DNA from: Paracoccus denitrificans
GTDB lineage: Bacteria > Pseudomonadota > Alphaproteobacteria > Rhodobacterales > Rhodobacteraceae
Direction of reading: 5' to 3'
Assembly (NCBI RefSeq): GCF_900100045.1
Contig: NZ_FNEA01000014.1
Location: 62,001-126,000, forward strand
DNA: 64,000 nucleotides
Shown: positions 44,352-52,529 of the stretch, piece after piece
Layout of the letters: each line of letters starts with the position of its first letter
How positions within the stretch are numbered: position 1 is the first letter of the stretch
Notes under the pieces: generated by a model
Seen by the model: the letters and a program-made list of their open reading frames with translations, nothing else
Database searches by the model: none
Told to the model about the DNA's origin: nothing
Position numbers and translations under genes: made by a program

Positions 44352-45608
44352 ATGCCGCTTCTGGTGATGAAATTCGGCGGCACCTCGGTTGCCGACCTGG
44401 ACCGCATCAAGAACGCAGCGCTGAAGGTTCAGCGCGAAGTCGAGCGTGGCTACGACGTGATCGTCATCGTCAGCGCCATGTCGGGCAAGACGAACGAGCT
44501 GGTCGGCTGGGTCGAGGCGACCTCGCCGCTGTTCGACGCCCGCGAATACGACGCCGTCGTCGCCTCGGGCGAGAACATCACCGCCGGGCTGATGGCGCTG
44601 ACCCTGCAGGAGCTGGGCGTGCCCGCGCGCAGCTGGCAGGGCTGGCAGGTGCCGATCAACACCACCTCGCAGCATTCTGCGGCGCGGTTCGTCAGCATCC
44701 CGCGCGACAATATCGACCAGAAATTCGCCGAGGGCATGCGGGTCGCCGTGGTCGCGGGCTTCCAGGGCCTCGGCTCGGACAACCGCATCACCACGCTGGG
44801 CCGCGGCGGTTCGGACACCACCGCCGTCGCCTTCGCCGCCGCCTTCGGGGCCGAGCGTTGCGACATCTATACCGATGTGGACGGGGTCTATACCACCGAT
44901 CCGCGCATCACCTCGAAAGCGCGCAAGCTGAAGAAGATCGCCTTCGAGGAGATGCTGGAACTCGCCAGCCTGGGGGCCAAGGTGCTCCAGACCCGCTCGG
45001 TCGAGCTGGCGATGCGCTACAAGGTCCGCCTGCGGGTGCTGTCCTCGTTCGAGGAAACCGACGAGAACAGCGGCACCCTGGTCTGCGATGAGGATGAAAT
45101 CATGGAATCGAAAGTCGTCAACGGCGTCGCCTATTCCCGCGAAGAGGCCAAGATCACCCTGGTCACCGTCGAGGACCGCCCCGGCATCTCGGCCGCGATC
45201 TTCGCGCCGCTGGCCGAGGCCGGCGTGAACGTGGACATGATCGTGCAGAACATCTCGGAAAAGGATTACGAGGATCACCCCGGCTCGGTGACCGACATGA
45301 CCTTTTCCTGCCCGGTGAACCAGGTGGCCCGCGCCCGCAAGGCGATGGAGGATGCCAAGGCCGCCGGCCATATCGCCTATGACGACCTGGTCGTGGACAC
45401 CGAGGTCGCCAAGGTCTCGGTCGTGGGCATCGGCATGCGCAGCCATGCCGGGGTCGCCGCGCGCATGTTCAAGGCACTGGCCGATGAAAACATCAACATC
45501 AAGGTGATCTCCACCAGCGAGATCAAGATTTCGGTGCTGATCGACCGCAAGTATATGGAACTGGCGGTTCAGGCGCTGCATGATGCCTTCGAACTGGAAA
45601 AGCCCTGA
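44352..45608 (+). CDS. lysC: Aspartate kinase
   Basis: A 418-residue kinase for the first step of lysine, threonine and methionine synthesis. N-terminal kinase: VMKFGGTSV, SGKTNEL, TLGRGGSDTTAVAFA, YTDVDGVYTTDPR. The C-terminal ~150 residues hold two ACT domains (LVTVEDRPGISAAIF and VGIGMRSHAGVAARMF), the usual site of feedback by lysine or threonine. AAGGGA precedes the ATG. It is followed by ptsP, an order conserved in alphaproteobacteria. Confidence 0.95.
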   Translation: MPLLVMKFGGTSVADLDRIKNAALKVQREVERGYDVIVIVSAMSGKTNELVGWVEATSPLFDAREYDAVVASGENITAGLMALTLQELGVPARSWQGWQVPINTTSQHSAARFVSIPRDNIDQKFAEGMRVAVVAGFQGLGSDNRITTLGRGGSDTTAVAFAAAFGAERCDIYTDVDGVYTTDPRITSKARKLKKIAFEEMLELASLGAKVLQTRSVELAMRYKVRLRVLSSFEETDENSGTLVCDEDEIMESKVVNGVAYSREEAKITLVTVEDRPGISAAIFAPLAEAGVNVDMIVQNISEKDYEDHPGSVTDMTFSCPVNQVARARKAMEDAKAAGHIAYDDLVVDTEVAKVSVVGIGMRSHAGVAARMFKALADENINIKVISTSEIKISVLIDRKYMELAVQALHDAFELEKP

Positions 45609-45639
45609 ATCCGGGCCGATAGGCTGAAGCGGGAGGATT

Positions 45640-47883
45640 ATGCCCGAACGCAAGGAAAGCGACTCGCGCAAGCTGCTGCTGCGGCTGCGCGAAACCTTGG
45701 CCGCCCCCGGGGGCGGCCAGGACCGTCTGGACCAGATCACCCATCACATCGCCGATTCGATGGGAACCGAGGTCTGCTCGATCTATCTTTTCCGCGATCC
45801 CGACACGCTTGAGTTGTGCGCGACCGAGGGGCTGAAGCCCGAATCGGTGCACAAGACCCGGCTGCGCCTGGGCGAGGGGCTGGTCGGCCGCGTCGCCCGC
45901 ACCGGGCGGCATGTGAACACCGCCAACGCCCCCGCCGAGCCCGGTTTCCGCTACATGCCCGAGACCGGCGAGGAGGTTTATTCCAGCTATCTCGGCGTGC
46001 CGATCCAGCGCGTGGGCGAAAAGCTCGGCGTGCTGGTGGTGCAGTCCCGCGACGCCCGCCAGTTCAGCGAGGACGAGGTCTACGGCCTGGAAGTCGTCGC
46101 CATGGTGCTGGCCGAGATGGCCGAACTGGGCGCCTTTCTGGGCACCCAGGCCGACAGCCTGCCGCATCTCCACCGCTTTCCGGTCATGTTGCGCGGCGGC
46201 ACCGGGCAGGAGGGTTGCGCCGAGGGCCGCGTCTGGCTGCACGAGCCGCGCGTCGTGGTCACGAACCCGGTCGCCGACGATCCGCTGAAGGAAAAGGCCC
46301 GGCTGAACGAGGCCGTGGCCATGCTGCGCACCACCGTCGATTCGATGCTGGCCGCCACCGACATGGGGGCGGGCGATTCGGCCGAGGTCATGGAAACCTA
46401 TCGCATGTTCGCCCATTCCCGCAGCTGGCTGCGCCGGATGGAAGAGGCGATCGATCTGGGCCTGTCCGCCGAGGCCGCGGTCGAGAAAGAGCAGAGCCAG
46501 GCCCGTGCCCGGCTGGAAAGCGCCGCCGATCCCTATCTGCGCGACCGGCTGCACGACCTGGACGACCTGTCGAATCGGCTTTTGCGCATCCTGACCGGGC
46601 AGGGCCGCGACACTGGCGCCGAGATGCCCGACGATCCGATCCTGGTCGCCCGCAACATCGGCCCGGCCGAGCTGCTGGATTACGGCCGGCGCCTGAAGGG
46701 CGTGGTGCTGGAAGAGGGCTCGGTCGGCAGCCATGCCGCCATCGTGGCTCGGGCGCTGGCGATCCCGCTGGTGATCCATGCCGAGCGCATCACCTCCGAG
46801 GCGCTGAACGGCGATCCGATCCTGGTGGACGGCGACATGGGCGTGGTGCATCTGCGCCCCGAGGACACGGTCGCCAAGGCGTTCCGCGACAAGATGGCCA
46901 TGCAGGCCGAGGCGCAGAAACGCTACGCCGGGCTGCGCGACCTGCCTGCCACCGCCAAATGCGGCGCGACGGTCCAGCTTTACATGAATGCGGGACTGAT
47001 GGCCGACCTGCCCAGCCTGGAAAGCTCGGGCGCCGAAGGGGTGGGGCTGTTCCGCACCGAGCTGCAATTCCTGACCCGGACCCGTGTGCCGCGCCGGGGC
47101 GAGCTGGCGGCGCTTTACGCCTATGTCCTGGACAACGCCCATGGCAAGCCGGTGATGTTCCGCACGCTGGACATCGGCTCGGACAAGGTGCTGCCCTACA
47201 TGAAGCCGCAGGACGAGCCGAACCCGGCCATGGGCTGGCGGGCGATCCGCGTGGGGCTGGACAAGCGCGGCGTGCTGCGGATGCAGCTGCAGGCGCTGAT
47301 CCGCGCCGCGGTCGGGCGGCCGCTGCATGTGATGTTCCCCTTCATCACCGAGATGGGCGAGTTCGAAGAGGCGCACAAGCTGCTGATGGAGCAACTGGCG
47401 CGCGAACAGCGGCTGGGTCATGCGATGCCCTCGGACATCCGGGTCGGCGCGATGCTCGAGACGCCCTCGCTGGCCTTTGCGCCGAAGAAGTTCTTCGAGA
47501 TGTGCGATTTCATCTCGGTCGGCGGCAACGACCTGAAGCAGTTCTTCTTTGCTGCCGACCGCGAGAACGAGCGGGTGCGGCGGCGCTATGACACGCTGAA
47601 CACTTCGTTCATCTCGCTGCTGGACCAGATCGTGCAGCGCTGCGACGAGGCGCGGGTGCCGGTGTCGTTCTGCGGCGAGGATGCCGGCCGGCCGATCGAG
47701 GCGGTGACGCTGGCGGCGCTTGGCTTCCGGCGGCTGTCGATGCGTCCGGCCTCGATCGGGCCGGTCAAGCACCTGATCCGGCGGGTCGACCTGAGCGAGT
47801 TGAGGCGGCTGATCGACGATGCCCGCGCCCTGGGCGAGACGAACCTGCGCCGCAGCATCACCGACTGGCTGGCGCGGCAGTGA
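45640..47883 (+). CDS. ptsP: Phosphoenolpyruvate-protein phosphotransferase EI-Ntr with GAF domain
   Basis: A 747-residue nitrogen-related PTS enzyme I. An N-terminal GAF domain (~15-165) contains DSMGTEVCSIYLF and GEGLVGRVARTGRHVNT. The EI part carries the phosphorylated histidine in SVGSHAAIVARAL and the PEP-binding barrel with GVGLFRTELQFL, FRTLDIGSDK, AMLETPS and SFCGEDAGRP. It feeds phosphate from PEP to NPr/EIIA-Ntr to sense nitrogen and carbon. GGGAGGA precedes the ATG. Confidence 0.95.
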   Translation: MPERKESDSRKLLLRLRETLAAPGGGQDRLDQITHHIADSMGTEVCSIYLFRDPDTLELCATEGLKPESVHKTRLRLGEGLVGRVARTGRHVNTANAPAEPGFRYMPETGEEVYSSYLGVPIQRVGEKLGVLVVQSRDARQFSEDEVYGLEVVAMVLAEMAELGAFLGTQADSLPHLHRFPVMLRGGTGQEGCAEGRVWLHEPRVVVTNPVADDPLKEKARLNEAVAMLRTTVDSMLAATDMGAGDSAEVMETYRMFAHSRSWLRRMEEAIDLGLSAEAAVEKEQSQARARLESAADPYLRDRLHDLDDLSNRLLRILTGQGRDTGAEMPDDPILVARNIGPAELLDYGRRLKGVVLEEGSVGSHAAIVARALAIPLVIHAERITSEALNGDPILVDGDMGVVHLRPEDTVAKAFRDKMAMQAEAQKRYAGLRDLPATAKCGATVQLYMNAGLMADLPSLESSGAEGVGLFRTELQFLTRTRVPRRGELAALYAYVLDNAHGKPVMFRTLDIGSDKVLPYMKPQDEPNPAMGWRAIRVGLDKRGVLRMQLQALIRAAVGRPLHVMFPFITEMGEFEEAHKLLMEQLAREQRLGHAMPSDIRVGAMLETPSLAFAPKKFFEMCDFISVGGNDLKQFFFAADRENERVRRRYDTLNTSFISLLDQIVQRCDEARVPVSFCGEDAGRPIEAVTLAALGFRRLSMRPASIGPVKHLIRRVDLSELRRLIDDARALGETNLRRSITDWLARQ

Positions 47884-47911
47884 CCGACGCGCGGGCCGTC
47901 TGCGGGGCCTG

Positions 47912-48685
47912 TCAGGAAAAGCGCAGGCGCCCGTCCGAGCCTTGCTCGCGCCGGACCCTGATGCCGTAAAGCCGGGTCAGGTTCCCGGCGGTCATGGTTT
48001 CGTCGACGGGACCGCAGGCGATCACGCCGTGGCGATTCATCAGCAGGGCGTCGTCGCCAAGCGCGGCCGCCTGGTTGGGGTCGTGGCTGGACAGGATCAC
48101 GCCGATGCCCGCGCGGGCCAGCCCCCGGACCGCCCGGCCCACCCGGATCCGGTTGGCGAAATCAAGGCTTGCCGTCGGCTCGTCCATGACGATGGCGCCG
48201 GCATCCTGCGCCAGTGCGCGGGCGATCAACACAAGCTGGCGCTGGCCGCCCGACAGCCGCGTCACCTCGGAATGCGCGAGATCGGCGATGCCGAGCGTAT
48301 CCAGCGCCGCCATGGCCCGCTCGGCCTCGGCCTTGCCGGGACGGTCGAAGGGCCCCAGGCCGGCGGCCGCACCCATCAGCACGATGTCGAGCGCGCTGAA
48401 GGCGAAGGGCGTGGCCAGCGCCTGCGGCACATGCGCCAGGTGGCGGGCGATCCGGGCGCGCGTCAGCCGGGCCAGCGGCCGGCCGTCCAGCGCGATCTCG
48501 CCCGCGATGGGCGGGATCAGGCCCAGCAGGGTGCGGAACAGCGTCGTCTTGCCGGCGCCGTTCGGACCCAGAAGGCACAGCACCCGCCCCGCATCGAGGC
48601 GCAGCTCGATACCTGCGATCAGTGCCTTGCCGCGATGGCCGACGGCAAGGCCGTGGGCCTCGATCAGCGGGGTCACTCGCTCCAT
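47912..48685 (-). CDS. FecE/BtuD-type ABC transporter ATPase (probable Mo/W uptake)
   Basis: A 257-residue ATPase with Walker A GPNGAGKTT (~38-46), Q-loop VPQALATPF, signature RLSGGQRQLVLIARAL, Walker B AIVMDEPTASLD and H-loop LSSHDPNQA. It is the last gene of the minus-strand operon and overlaps the permease by 13 bases. The ATPase type is shared by iron-siderophore, cobalamin and MolBCA molybdate importers; the upstream DUF2478 and Mop-like genes favour molybdate or tungstate. Confidence 0.85.
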   Translation of the reverse strand: MERVTPLIEAHGLAVGHRGKALIAGIELRLDAGRVLCLLGPNGAGKTTLFRTLLGLIPPIAGEIALDGRPLARLTRARIARHLAHVPQALATPFAFSALDIVLMGAAAGLGPFDRPGKAEAERAMAALDTLGIADLAHSEVTRLSGGQRQLVLIARALAQDAGAIVMDEPTASLDFANRIRVGRAVRGLARAGIGVILSSHDPNQAAALGDDALLMNRHGVIACGPVDETMTAGNLTRLYGIRVRREQGSDGRLRFS

Positions 48686-49665
48686 GGCCTTGCCCCGCGT
48701 GCCAGCAGCCAGACGAAGACCGGAGCACCCAAGACCGCCGTCAGGATGCCCAGCGGCACTTCCAGCGTCGCGATGCTGCGGGCGGCGGTGTCGACCAGCA
48801 CCATGAAGCCCGCGCCGATCAGGATGGCGGCGGGCAGCAGCCGGTCGAAGCGCGGCCCGGTGAGCAGCCGTGCCATATGCGGCACCATCAGCCCGATCCA
48901 GCCGATCACCCCGGCCAGCGCCACCGCTGCCGCCGTCATCAGCGTGGCGCAGGCGATGACCAGCAGCCGCAGGCGCGTCGCATCGATGCCCATGGCCCGG
49001 GCCTCGTCATCGCCCATGGCCAGCAGCCCGATCCGCCAGCGCAGGGCCAGCAGCGGTGCGGCGCCGATCAGCAGCGCGGGAAGCGCAGCCGCCAGATCGG
49101 GGCGCTTCACGCCGGCAAGGCTGCCCATCAGCCAAAAGGTGATCGCGGGCAATTGCTGCTCGGGGTCCGCCAGCAGCTTGACCAGCGAAATGCCGGCTCC
49201 CGCCAGGGCCCCGATGGCGATGCCGCACAGCACCATGACCAGCACCTGTCCGGTGCCCCGCAGCGCCAGGGTCAGGCCCAGGACCAGCCCCACCGTGGCC
49301 AGCCCCATGGCAAAACCCAGAAGCTGGATCGCCATCACCGGCAGGCCCAGCAGCAGGCCCAGCACCGCGCCGAAGCCCGCGCCCGCGGACACGCCCAGAA
49401 TATCCGGCGAGACGAGCGGGTTGCGGAACGTGGTCTGATAGGCCGCCCCGGCTGCCGCCAGCGCCGCGCCGACCATGGCGGCGGCCATCACCCGCGGCAG
49501 GCGGATGTTCCACAGCACCGTGACCGCCTGCGCATCCGACCTGTCGCCGGACAGAACCGCCAGAATCCGGCCGGGCGACAGGGCGAAGGGCCCGATCGCC
49601 GCCGCAGCCATCATCGCCACGACGAGCCCCAGCGCCAGCATCCCGGTCAGGCGCCGGTCACTCAC
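48673..49665 (-). CDS. FecCD/BtuC-type ABC transporter permease (probable Mo/W uptake)
   Basis: A 330-residue permease with about ten spans. Family landmarks include LWNIRLPRVMAAAMVGAALAAAGAAYQ near residues 52-76, where RLPR and GAAYQ are characteristic, FRNPLVSPDILGVSAGAGFG, and the gate-loop region GWIGLMVPHMARLL. It forms a homodimeric pore with the FecE-type ATPase. It overlaps both neighbours by a few bases. Its substrate is inferred only from context. Confidence 0.87.
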   Translation of the reverse strand: MSDRRLTGMLALGLVVAMMAAAAIGPFALSPGRILAVLSGDRSDAQAVTVLWNIRLPRVMAAAMVGAALAAAGAAYQTTFRNPLVSPDILGVSAGAGFGAVLGLLLGLPVMAIQLLGFAMGLATVGLVLGLTLALRGTGQVLVMVLCGIAIGALAGAGISLVKLLADPEQQLPAITFWLMGSLAGVKRPDLAAALPALLIGAAPLLALRWRIGLLAMGDDEARAMGIDATRLRLLVIACATLMTAAAVALAGVIGWIGLMVPHMARLLTGPRFDRLLPAAILIGAGFMVLVDTAARSIATLEVPLGILTAVLGAPVFVWLLARGARPWSE

Positions 49666-50689
49666 CCAGCAGGCCCGTCAGCGCAGCCTCGTCGGGGCGC
49701 ATGCCATAGAAGAGGTCGTAGAAATCGGCGATCTCGGCGCGCAGGTCGCCTGTCGCGGCGGTGGGATAAAGCTTGTGCGACAGCCAGACCAGTCCCGCCA
49801 GCCGGTTGACCGAGGGCGGCGCGTCGATGAAGCCGAAGGGCGCCGCGGGCGCCAGGTAGACCCGGCCGTTCGCCACCGCCGGGATGCCCTGCCATTCCGG
49901 CATCCGCCCGACATTGGCGGCAAAATCCCGGTCGATGGTGATGATGACCTCGGGCGCCCAGGCCTGGACCTGTTCGGGCGACACGGTGGCAAGGCCGCGG
50001 GTTTCGGCCTCGGCCAGGTTGCGGGCGCCGACCCGCTCGATGATCTCGGCATTGATCGAGCCCCTGGCAGGGGTCTCCAGCCCTTCGGGGCCGCGCGCCA
50101 GATAGACAGTCGGGCGGTCCTGCTCCGGTATCCCGGCCAGAAGGGCGTCGAGATCGGCAAGGGTTCCTTCGGCATAGGCCGCCAGTTCCTCGCCGCGCCC
50201 GGGCACGCCGAGGATGCCGGCCATCTCTCGGATCCCCTGCGGCATATGCGCGAAGCTGCCGTCGATCAGGGCATAGGGCAGGCCCAACTGGTCCTGGATG
50301 CGGGCGGCAAGGTCGATATAGGTGTCGTTGACGGTTCCGTAATCGACGATCAGGTCGGGGCCGGAGGACAGCAGGACCTCGAGGTTCAGCGTATCGCCCC
50401 TGCCGGTCAACCGGCCCAGCTCGGGCAGGCCGGCCGCGTCGGGGCGCAGGAAGGGCAGCGCCTCGGGCTTGGGGGCGCTGACCCAGCCGACCATCGCCTC
50501 GGGCTTCAGGGCATAGAGCAGCACCGCGGCCGGGGGGCCGGCGGCAAAGACCCGCGCCGGATCGGCGGGGATCTGCACCGTGCGACCCGTGGCGTCGGTG
50601 ACGGTCCGTCCTTCGAAGGCCGGTGCGGGCAGGGCGAATGCCGCCGCCAGCAAGGCGCCGACAAGAAGGCGGCGGGAAAGCGGCATCAT
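49658..50689 (-). CDS. TroA-fold periplasmic binding protein of the FecB/MolA class
   Basis: A 343-residue class III binding protein with signal peptide (MMPLSRRLLVGALLAAAFALPAPA). The core starts TVTDATGRTVQIPADPARVFAAGP and carries SSGPDLIVDYGTVNDTY, an INAEIIERVGARN helix with typical basic surroundings, and AWAPEVIITI. These proteins bind siderophores, cobalamin or, in MolA, molybdate/tungstate. The start overlaps the TrmO stop by three bases. A Mo/W role is suggested by the DUF2478 and Mop-like genes upstream. Confidence 0.83.
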   Translation of the reverse strand: MMPLSRRLLVGALLAAAFALPAPAFEGRTVTDATGRTVQIPADPARVFAAGPPAAVLLYALKPEAMVGWVSAPKPEALPFLRPDAAGLPELGRLTGRGDTLNLEVLLSSGPDLIVDYGTVNDTYIDLAARIQDQLGLPYALIDGSFAHMPQGIREMAGILGVPGRGEELAAYAEGTLADLDALLAGIPEQDRPTVYLARGPEGLETPARGSINAEIIERVGARNLAEAETRGLATVSPEQVQAWAPEVIITIDRDFAANVGRMPEWQGIPAVANGRVYLAPAAPFGFIDAPPSVNRLAGLVWLSHKLYPTAATGDLRAEIADFYDLFYGMRPDEAALTGLLGE

Positions 50690-51147
50690 GGCGCGGCTCC
50701 GAATTCGGCCTTGATGTCGATCAGCGGCGTGCCGTCCAGGCAGTCGAGCCCGCGCACGGTCAGCACCGGCCCTTCGACGGCCAGAAGCCGCACGATGGAC
50801 GAGGCGACCGGATTGGGCCGCACGGGCGAGCGCAGGGCGAAAGTCCCCGTCGCGCGGTCGCCGTAATTGGGGTTCTGCAACACCAGGTCGCGCCGCGCCT
50901 GATCCATCCAATAGAGGATCTGCAGGTGGCCGTGTTTCGCGATGCCCGAAAGGCCCGGGGTCCAGGGTTCGAAGACCTCGATCCGGCAGGCGGGGCCGTT
51001 GTCCGGGTCGCCCCGGCGCGGGCATTCGCCGCGCCTGGTCCATGGCGTATGGATGCGGCCGATGAACCAGAGCTGCGCGTCGAAGCGCTCCGGCATCGGC
51101 ACGGCCAGCTCATGCGGCCGGATGGGATCGGCGCAGGTCTCAGCCAT
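50686..51147 (-). CDS. TrmO/TsaA-family tRNA N6-methyltransferase
   Basis: A 153-residue protein of the TsaA (YaeB) barrel. Motifs: WFIGRIHTPW at ~27-36, GDPDNGPACRIEVFEPW, HLQILYWMDQARRD and a terminal FALRSPVRPNPVASSIVRLL, where SxxRPNP is the family signature. Characterised TrmO enzymes methylate t6A37 in tRNA-Thr with SAM. Here the gene is inside a transport operon with Mo-linked genes, so a different substrate is possible. It overlaps the 44-residue Mop-like gene by 8 bases and the binding-protein gene by an ATGA. Confidence 0.85.
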   Translation of the reverse strand: MAETCADPIRPHELAVPMPERFDAQLWFIGRIHTPWTRRGECPRRGDPDNGPACRIEVFEPWTPGLSGIAKHGHLQILYWMDQARRDLVLQNPNYGDRATGTFALRSPVRPNPVASSIVRLLAVEGPVLTVRGLDCLDGTPLIDIKAEFGAAP

Positions 51148-51274
51148 CCGTCCCGACCATCACGTCGGACGCCTCGATCACCGCCGAGGCGCGGGTGTCG
51201 ACCGTCGGTCCAAGTGCGGCCCCGGCGATCTCGATCACGGTGCCGGGCAGGATCTTTCTGGCGCTGAGCTTCAT
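51140..51274 (-). CDS. Mini-Mop/TOBE-like peptide, 44 residues
   Basis: A short gene with an ATG preceded by GAGG at eight bases and a TGA overlapping the TrmO start by eight bases. Its first strand MKLSARKILPGTVIEI and last segment SAVIEASDVMVGTDG match the two ends of molybdopterin/molybdate-binding Mop domains, where KLSARNxLxGTV and AVIKASDVMxG are hallmarks. About 25 central residues of a normal 68-residue Mop are absent. It may still fold in an oligomer or be a remnant. It is the strongest sign that this operon concerns molybdenum or tungsten. Confidence 0.7.
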   Translation of the reverse strand: MKLSARKILPGTVIEIAGAALGPTVDTRASAVIEASDVMVGTDG

Positions 51275-51298
51275 GGCGATGACCTCGGGATCTGGTGT

Positions 51299-51814
51299 TC
51301 AGGCGGTCGCGGGGTGTGAGCAGGCGTCCCGCAGCCATGCGAAGACCCGTTCTTCATCGGCAGGCAGCGGCTGGGCCTGTCCATCCGAGAAGGCAAGGAA
51401 GGCATCGAGCCATGCCGGCGAGACGCCGACCAGCACCGGGATCCCCCGCGCGCAGGCGTCGCCGATGGCGGTGACGAGGCCGCGCCCGGCGGCCTCCTGC
51501 TTGCCGAATTTGTTGACGACCAGTCCCTGCGCCCCGGGCAGCCGTTCGTGGACGACCAGCACCGCCTGCTCCAGTGCGCCGGCATCCAGACGGCAGCCGG
51601 TGACGCCCGGTTGCAGTGGAAAGCTGATGTCGTGCCGCGCCCCGTCGGGCAGCAGGGCAAGGACGATATGGCATTTTTCCTGTGCGAGATCCGGGTCGAC
51701 CGGCTGCACCGTCCCCGCAAGCCCGATCCCCGCGTGCGCCGCCCGCTCGGCCACGCCGGTCAGCACCGCGTCGGTCCTGCGCTCGTCGTCCGAGCAGACA
51801 TATCGGATATCCAT
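51299..51814 (-). CDS. DUF2478-family protein (molybdenum-locus associated)
   Basis: A 171-residue protein. It resembles DUF2478, a group predicted to be nucleotide-binding and often found next to molybdate transport genes in rhodobacteria. Features: IRYVCSDDERRTDAVLTGVAERA at the start, a CRLDAGALEQ segment, LVVNKFGKQEAAGRG, where NKFGKxEAxGxG is family-typical, and PVLVGVSPAWLDAF. The ATG at 51814 has GGAGG at seven bases; an ATG at 51820 would abut the ribosome site. It is first in the operon, 24 bases before the Mop-like gene. Confidence 0.78.
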   Translation of the reverse strand: MDIRYVCSDDERRTDAVLTGVAERAAHAGIGLAGTVQPVDPDLAQEKCHIVLALLPDGARHDISFPLQPGVTGCRLDAGALEQAVLVVHERLPGAQGLVVNKFGKQEAAGRGLVTAIGDACARGIPVLVGVSPAWLDAFLAFSDGQAQPLPADEERVFAWLRDACSHPATA

Positions 51815-51850
51815 GCCCATTCCTCCCTGGCCCTGCGGTTGGCCTGCCTA

Positions 51851-51876
51851 ACGATGTGCATGATGAAGCATATCGT
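51851..51876 (-). promoter_or_regulatory. Inverted repeat upstream of the Mo/W operon, possible ModE/MopAB-type operator
   Basis: ACGATGTGC and GCATATCGT form an inverted repeat matching at 8 of 9 positions around an 8-base spacer. It lies 37 to 62 bases upstream of the DUF2478 start codon, overlapping where a promoter should be. The CGAT...ATCG ends and 26-base span recall the molybdate-responsive ModE boxes, but the match is by eye only. Confidence 0.5.
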
Positions 51877-52368
51877 GTCCCGATGACAAGGGGGCGGAAT
51901 TGTCGCGGGGTTGCCGAAAGCCTCTGCGCCCGGGCGAGCATTCCCGATCCGCTGTGCCCCGATCCTGGCACGCCAGCACCTCGTATCACAGGGTATTCCC
52001 GCGGCTGGACCGGCGGGCGACCTGACCGTTTCGTCCTGGGACGCTGCCTCCTTGTGCACATCGGACAATGACAATGCGATCCTGCCCGACGATTCGTCGT
52101 AGAACGCTTATGCTTGGGTGGACGGCGCCATGTTTTTCAATCCTGCGCGGTGTGGTCTTCGCCGTGAGGATATGCCTTGGCCTCAGCCTCACAATTCATG
52201 CGACAGATTCGGCCCATCCGGCTGGCGGTCGGCGGCGTGCCCGGGACGGGTTGCGATACGTCGCAACCACCTACTCCAAGCCGCAATTCGGCCTTTTCGG
52301 AGCATGCCTGCACATGCCGGCGCCCGCATGGGGCGGCGTAGAAACGATAATGATGTCTGGATGATAAA
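51877..52368. other. Non-coding spacer before tRNA-Arg
   Basis: No convincing gene is seen in these ~490 bases. Two symmetric sequences occur: CGACGA-T-TCGTCG at 52087-52099, and GGTTGCGA-TACG-TCGCAACC at 52249-52268, a perfect 8-bp inverted repeat about 100 bases past the 3' end of the minus-strand tRNA gene. The latter could be a protein site or a hairpin in the tRNA read-through transcript. Confidence 0.35.
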
Positions 52369-52445
52369 TGGCGGACCCGGAGCGATTCGAACGCCCGACC
52401 CCCAGATTCGTAGTCTGGTGCTCTATCCAGCTGAGCTACGGGTCC
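52369..52445 (-). tRNA. tRNA-Arg (anticodon ACG)
   Basis: A 77-base cloverleaf: acceptor GGACCCG/CGGGTCC, D arm TAGCTCAGCTGGATAGAGCA, anticodon stem CCAGA/TCTGG with loop CTACGAA (anticodon ACG, expected to be edited to ICG), T arm with GTTCGAATC, discriminator G and encoded CCA. Confidence 0.96.
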
Positions 52446-52529
52446 GCTGTGAGGCGGTGATTTAGAGTGAGCGCCGGGGGGGCGCAAGGCCAAAATGAGC
52501 TTCGGCGGAAACTTTTTCTGACATCGGCG

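Noticed and set aside
47912..50689. Confident call of an iron-siderophore or cobalamin importer
   Set aside because: No TonB-dependent receptor, Fur-like site or cobalamin riboswitch is seen. DUF2478 and Mop-like genes point elsewhere.
52087..52099. Short palindrome CGACGA-T-TCGTCG as an operator
   Set aside because: It is short, made of common GC-rich trinucleotides and has no nearby gene start.
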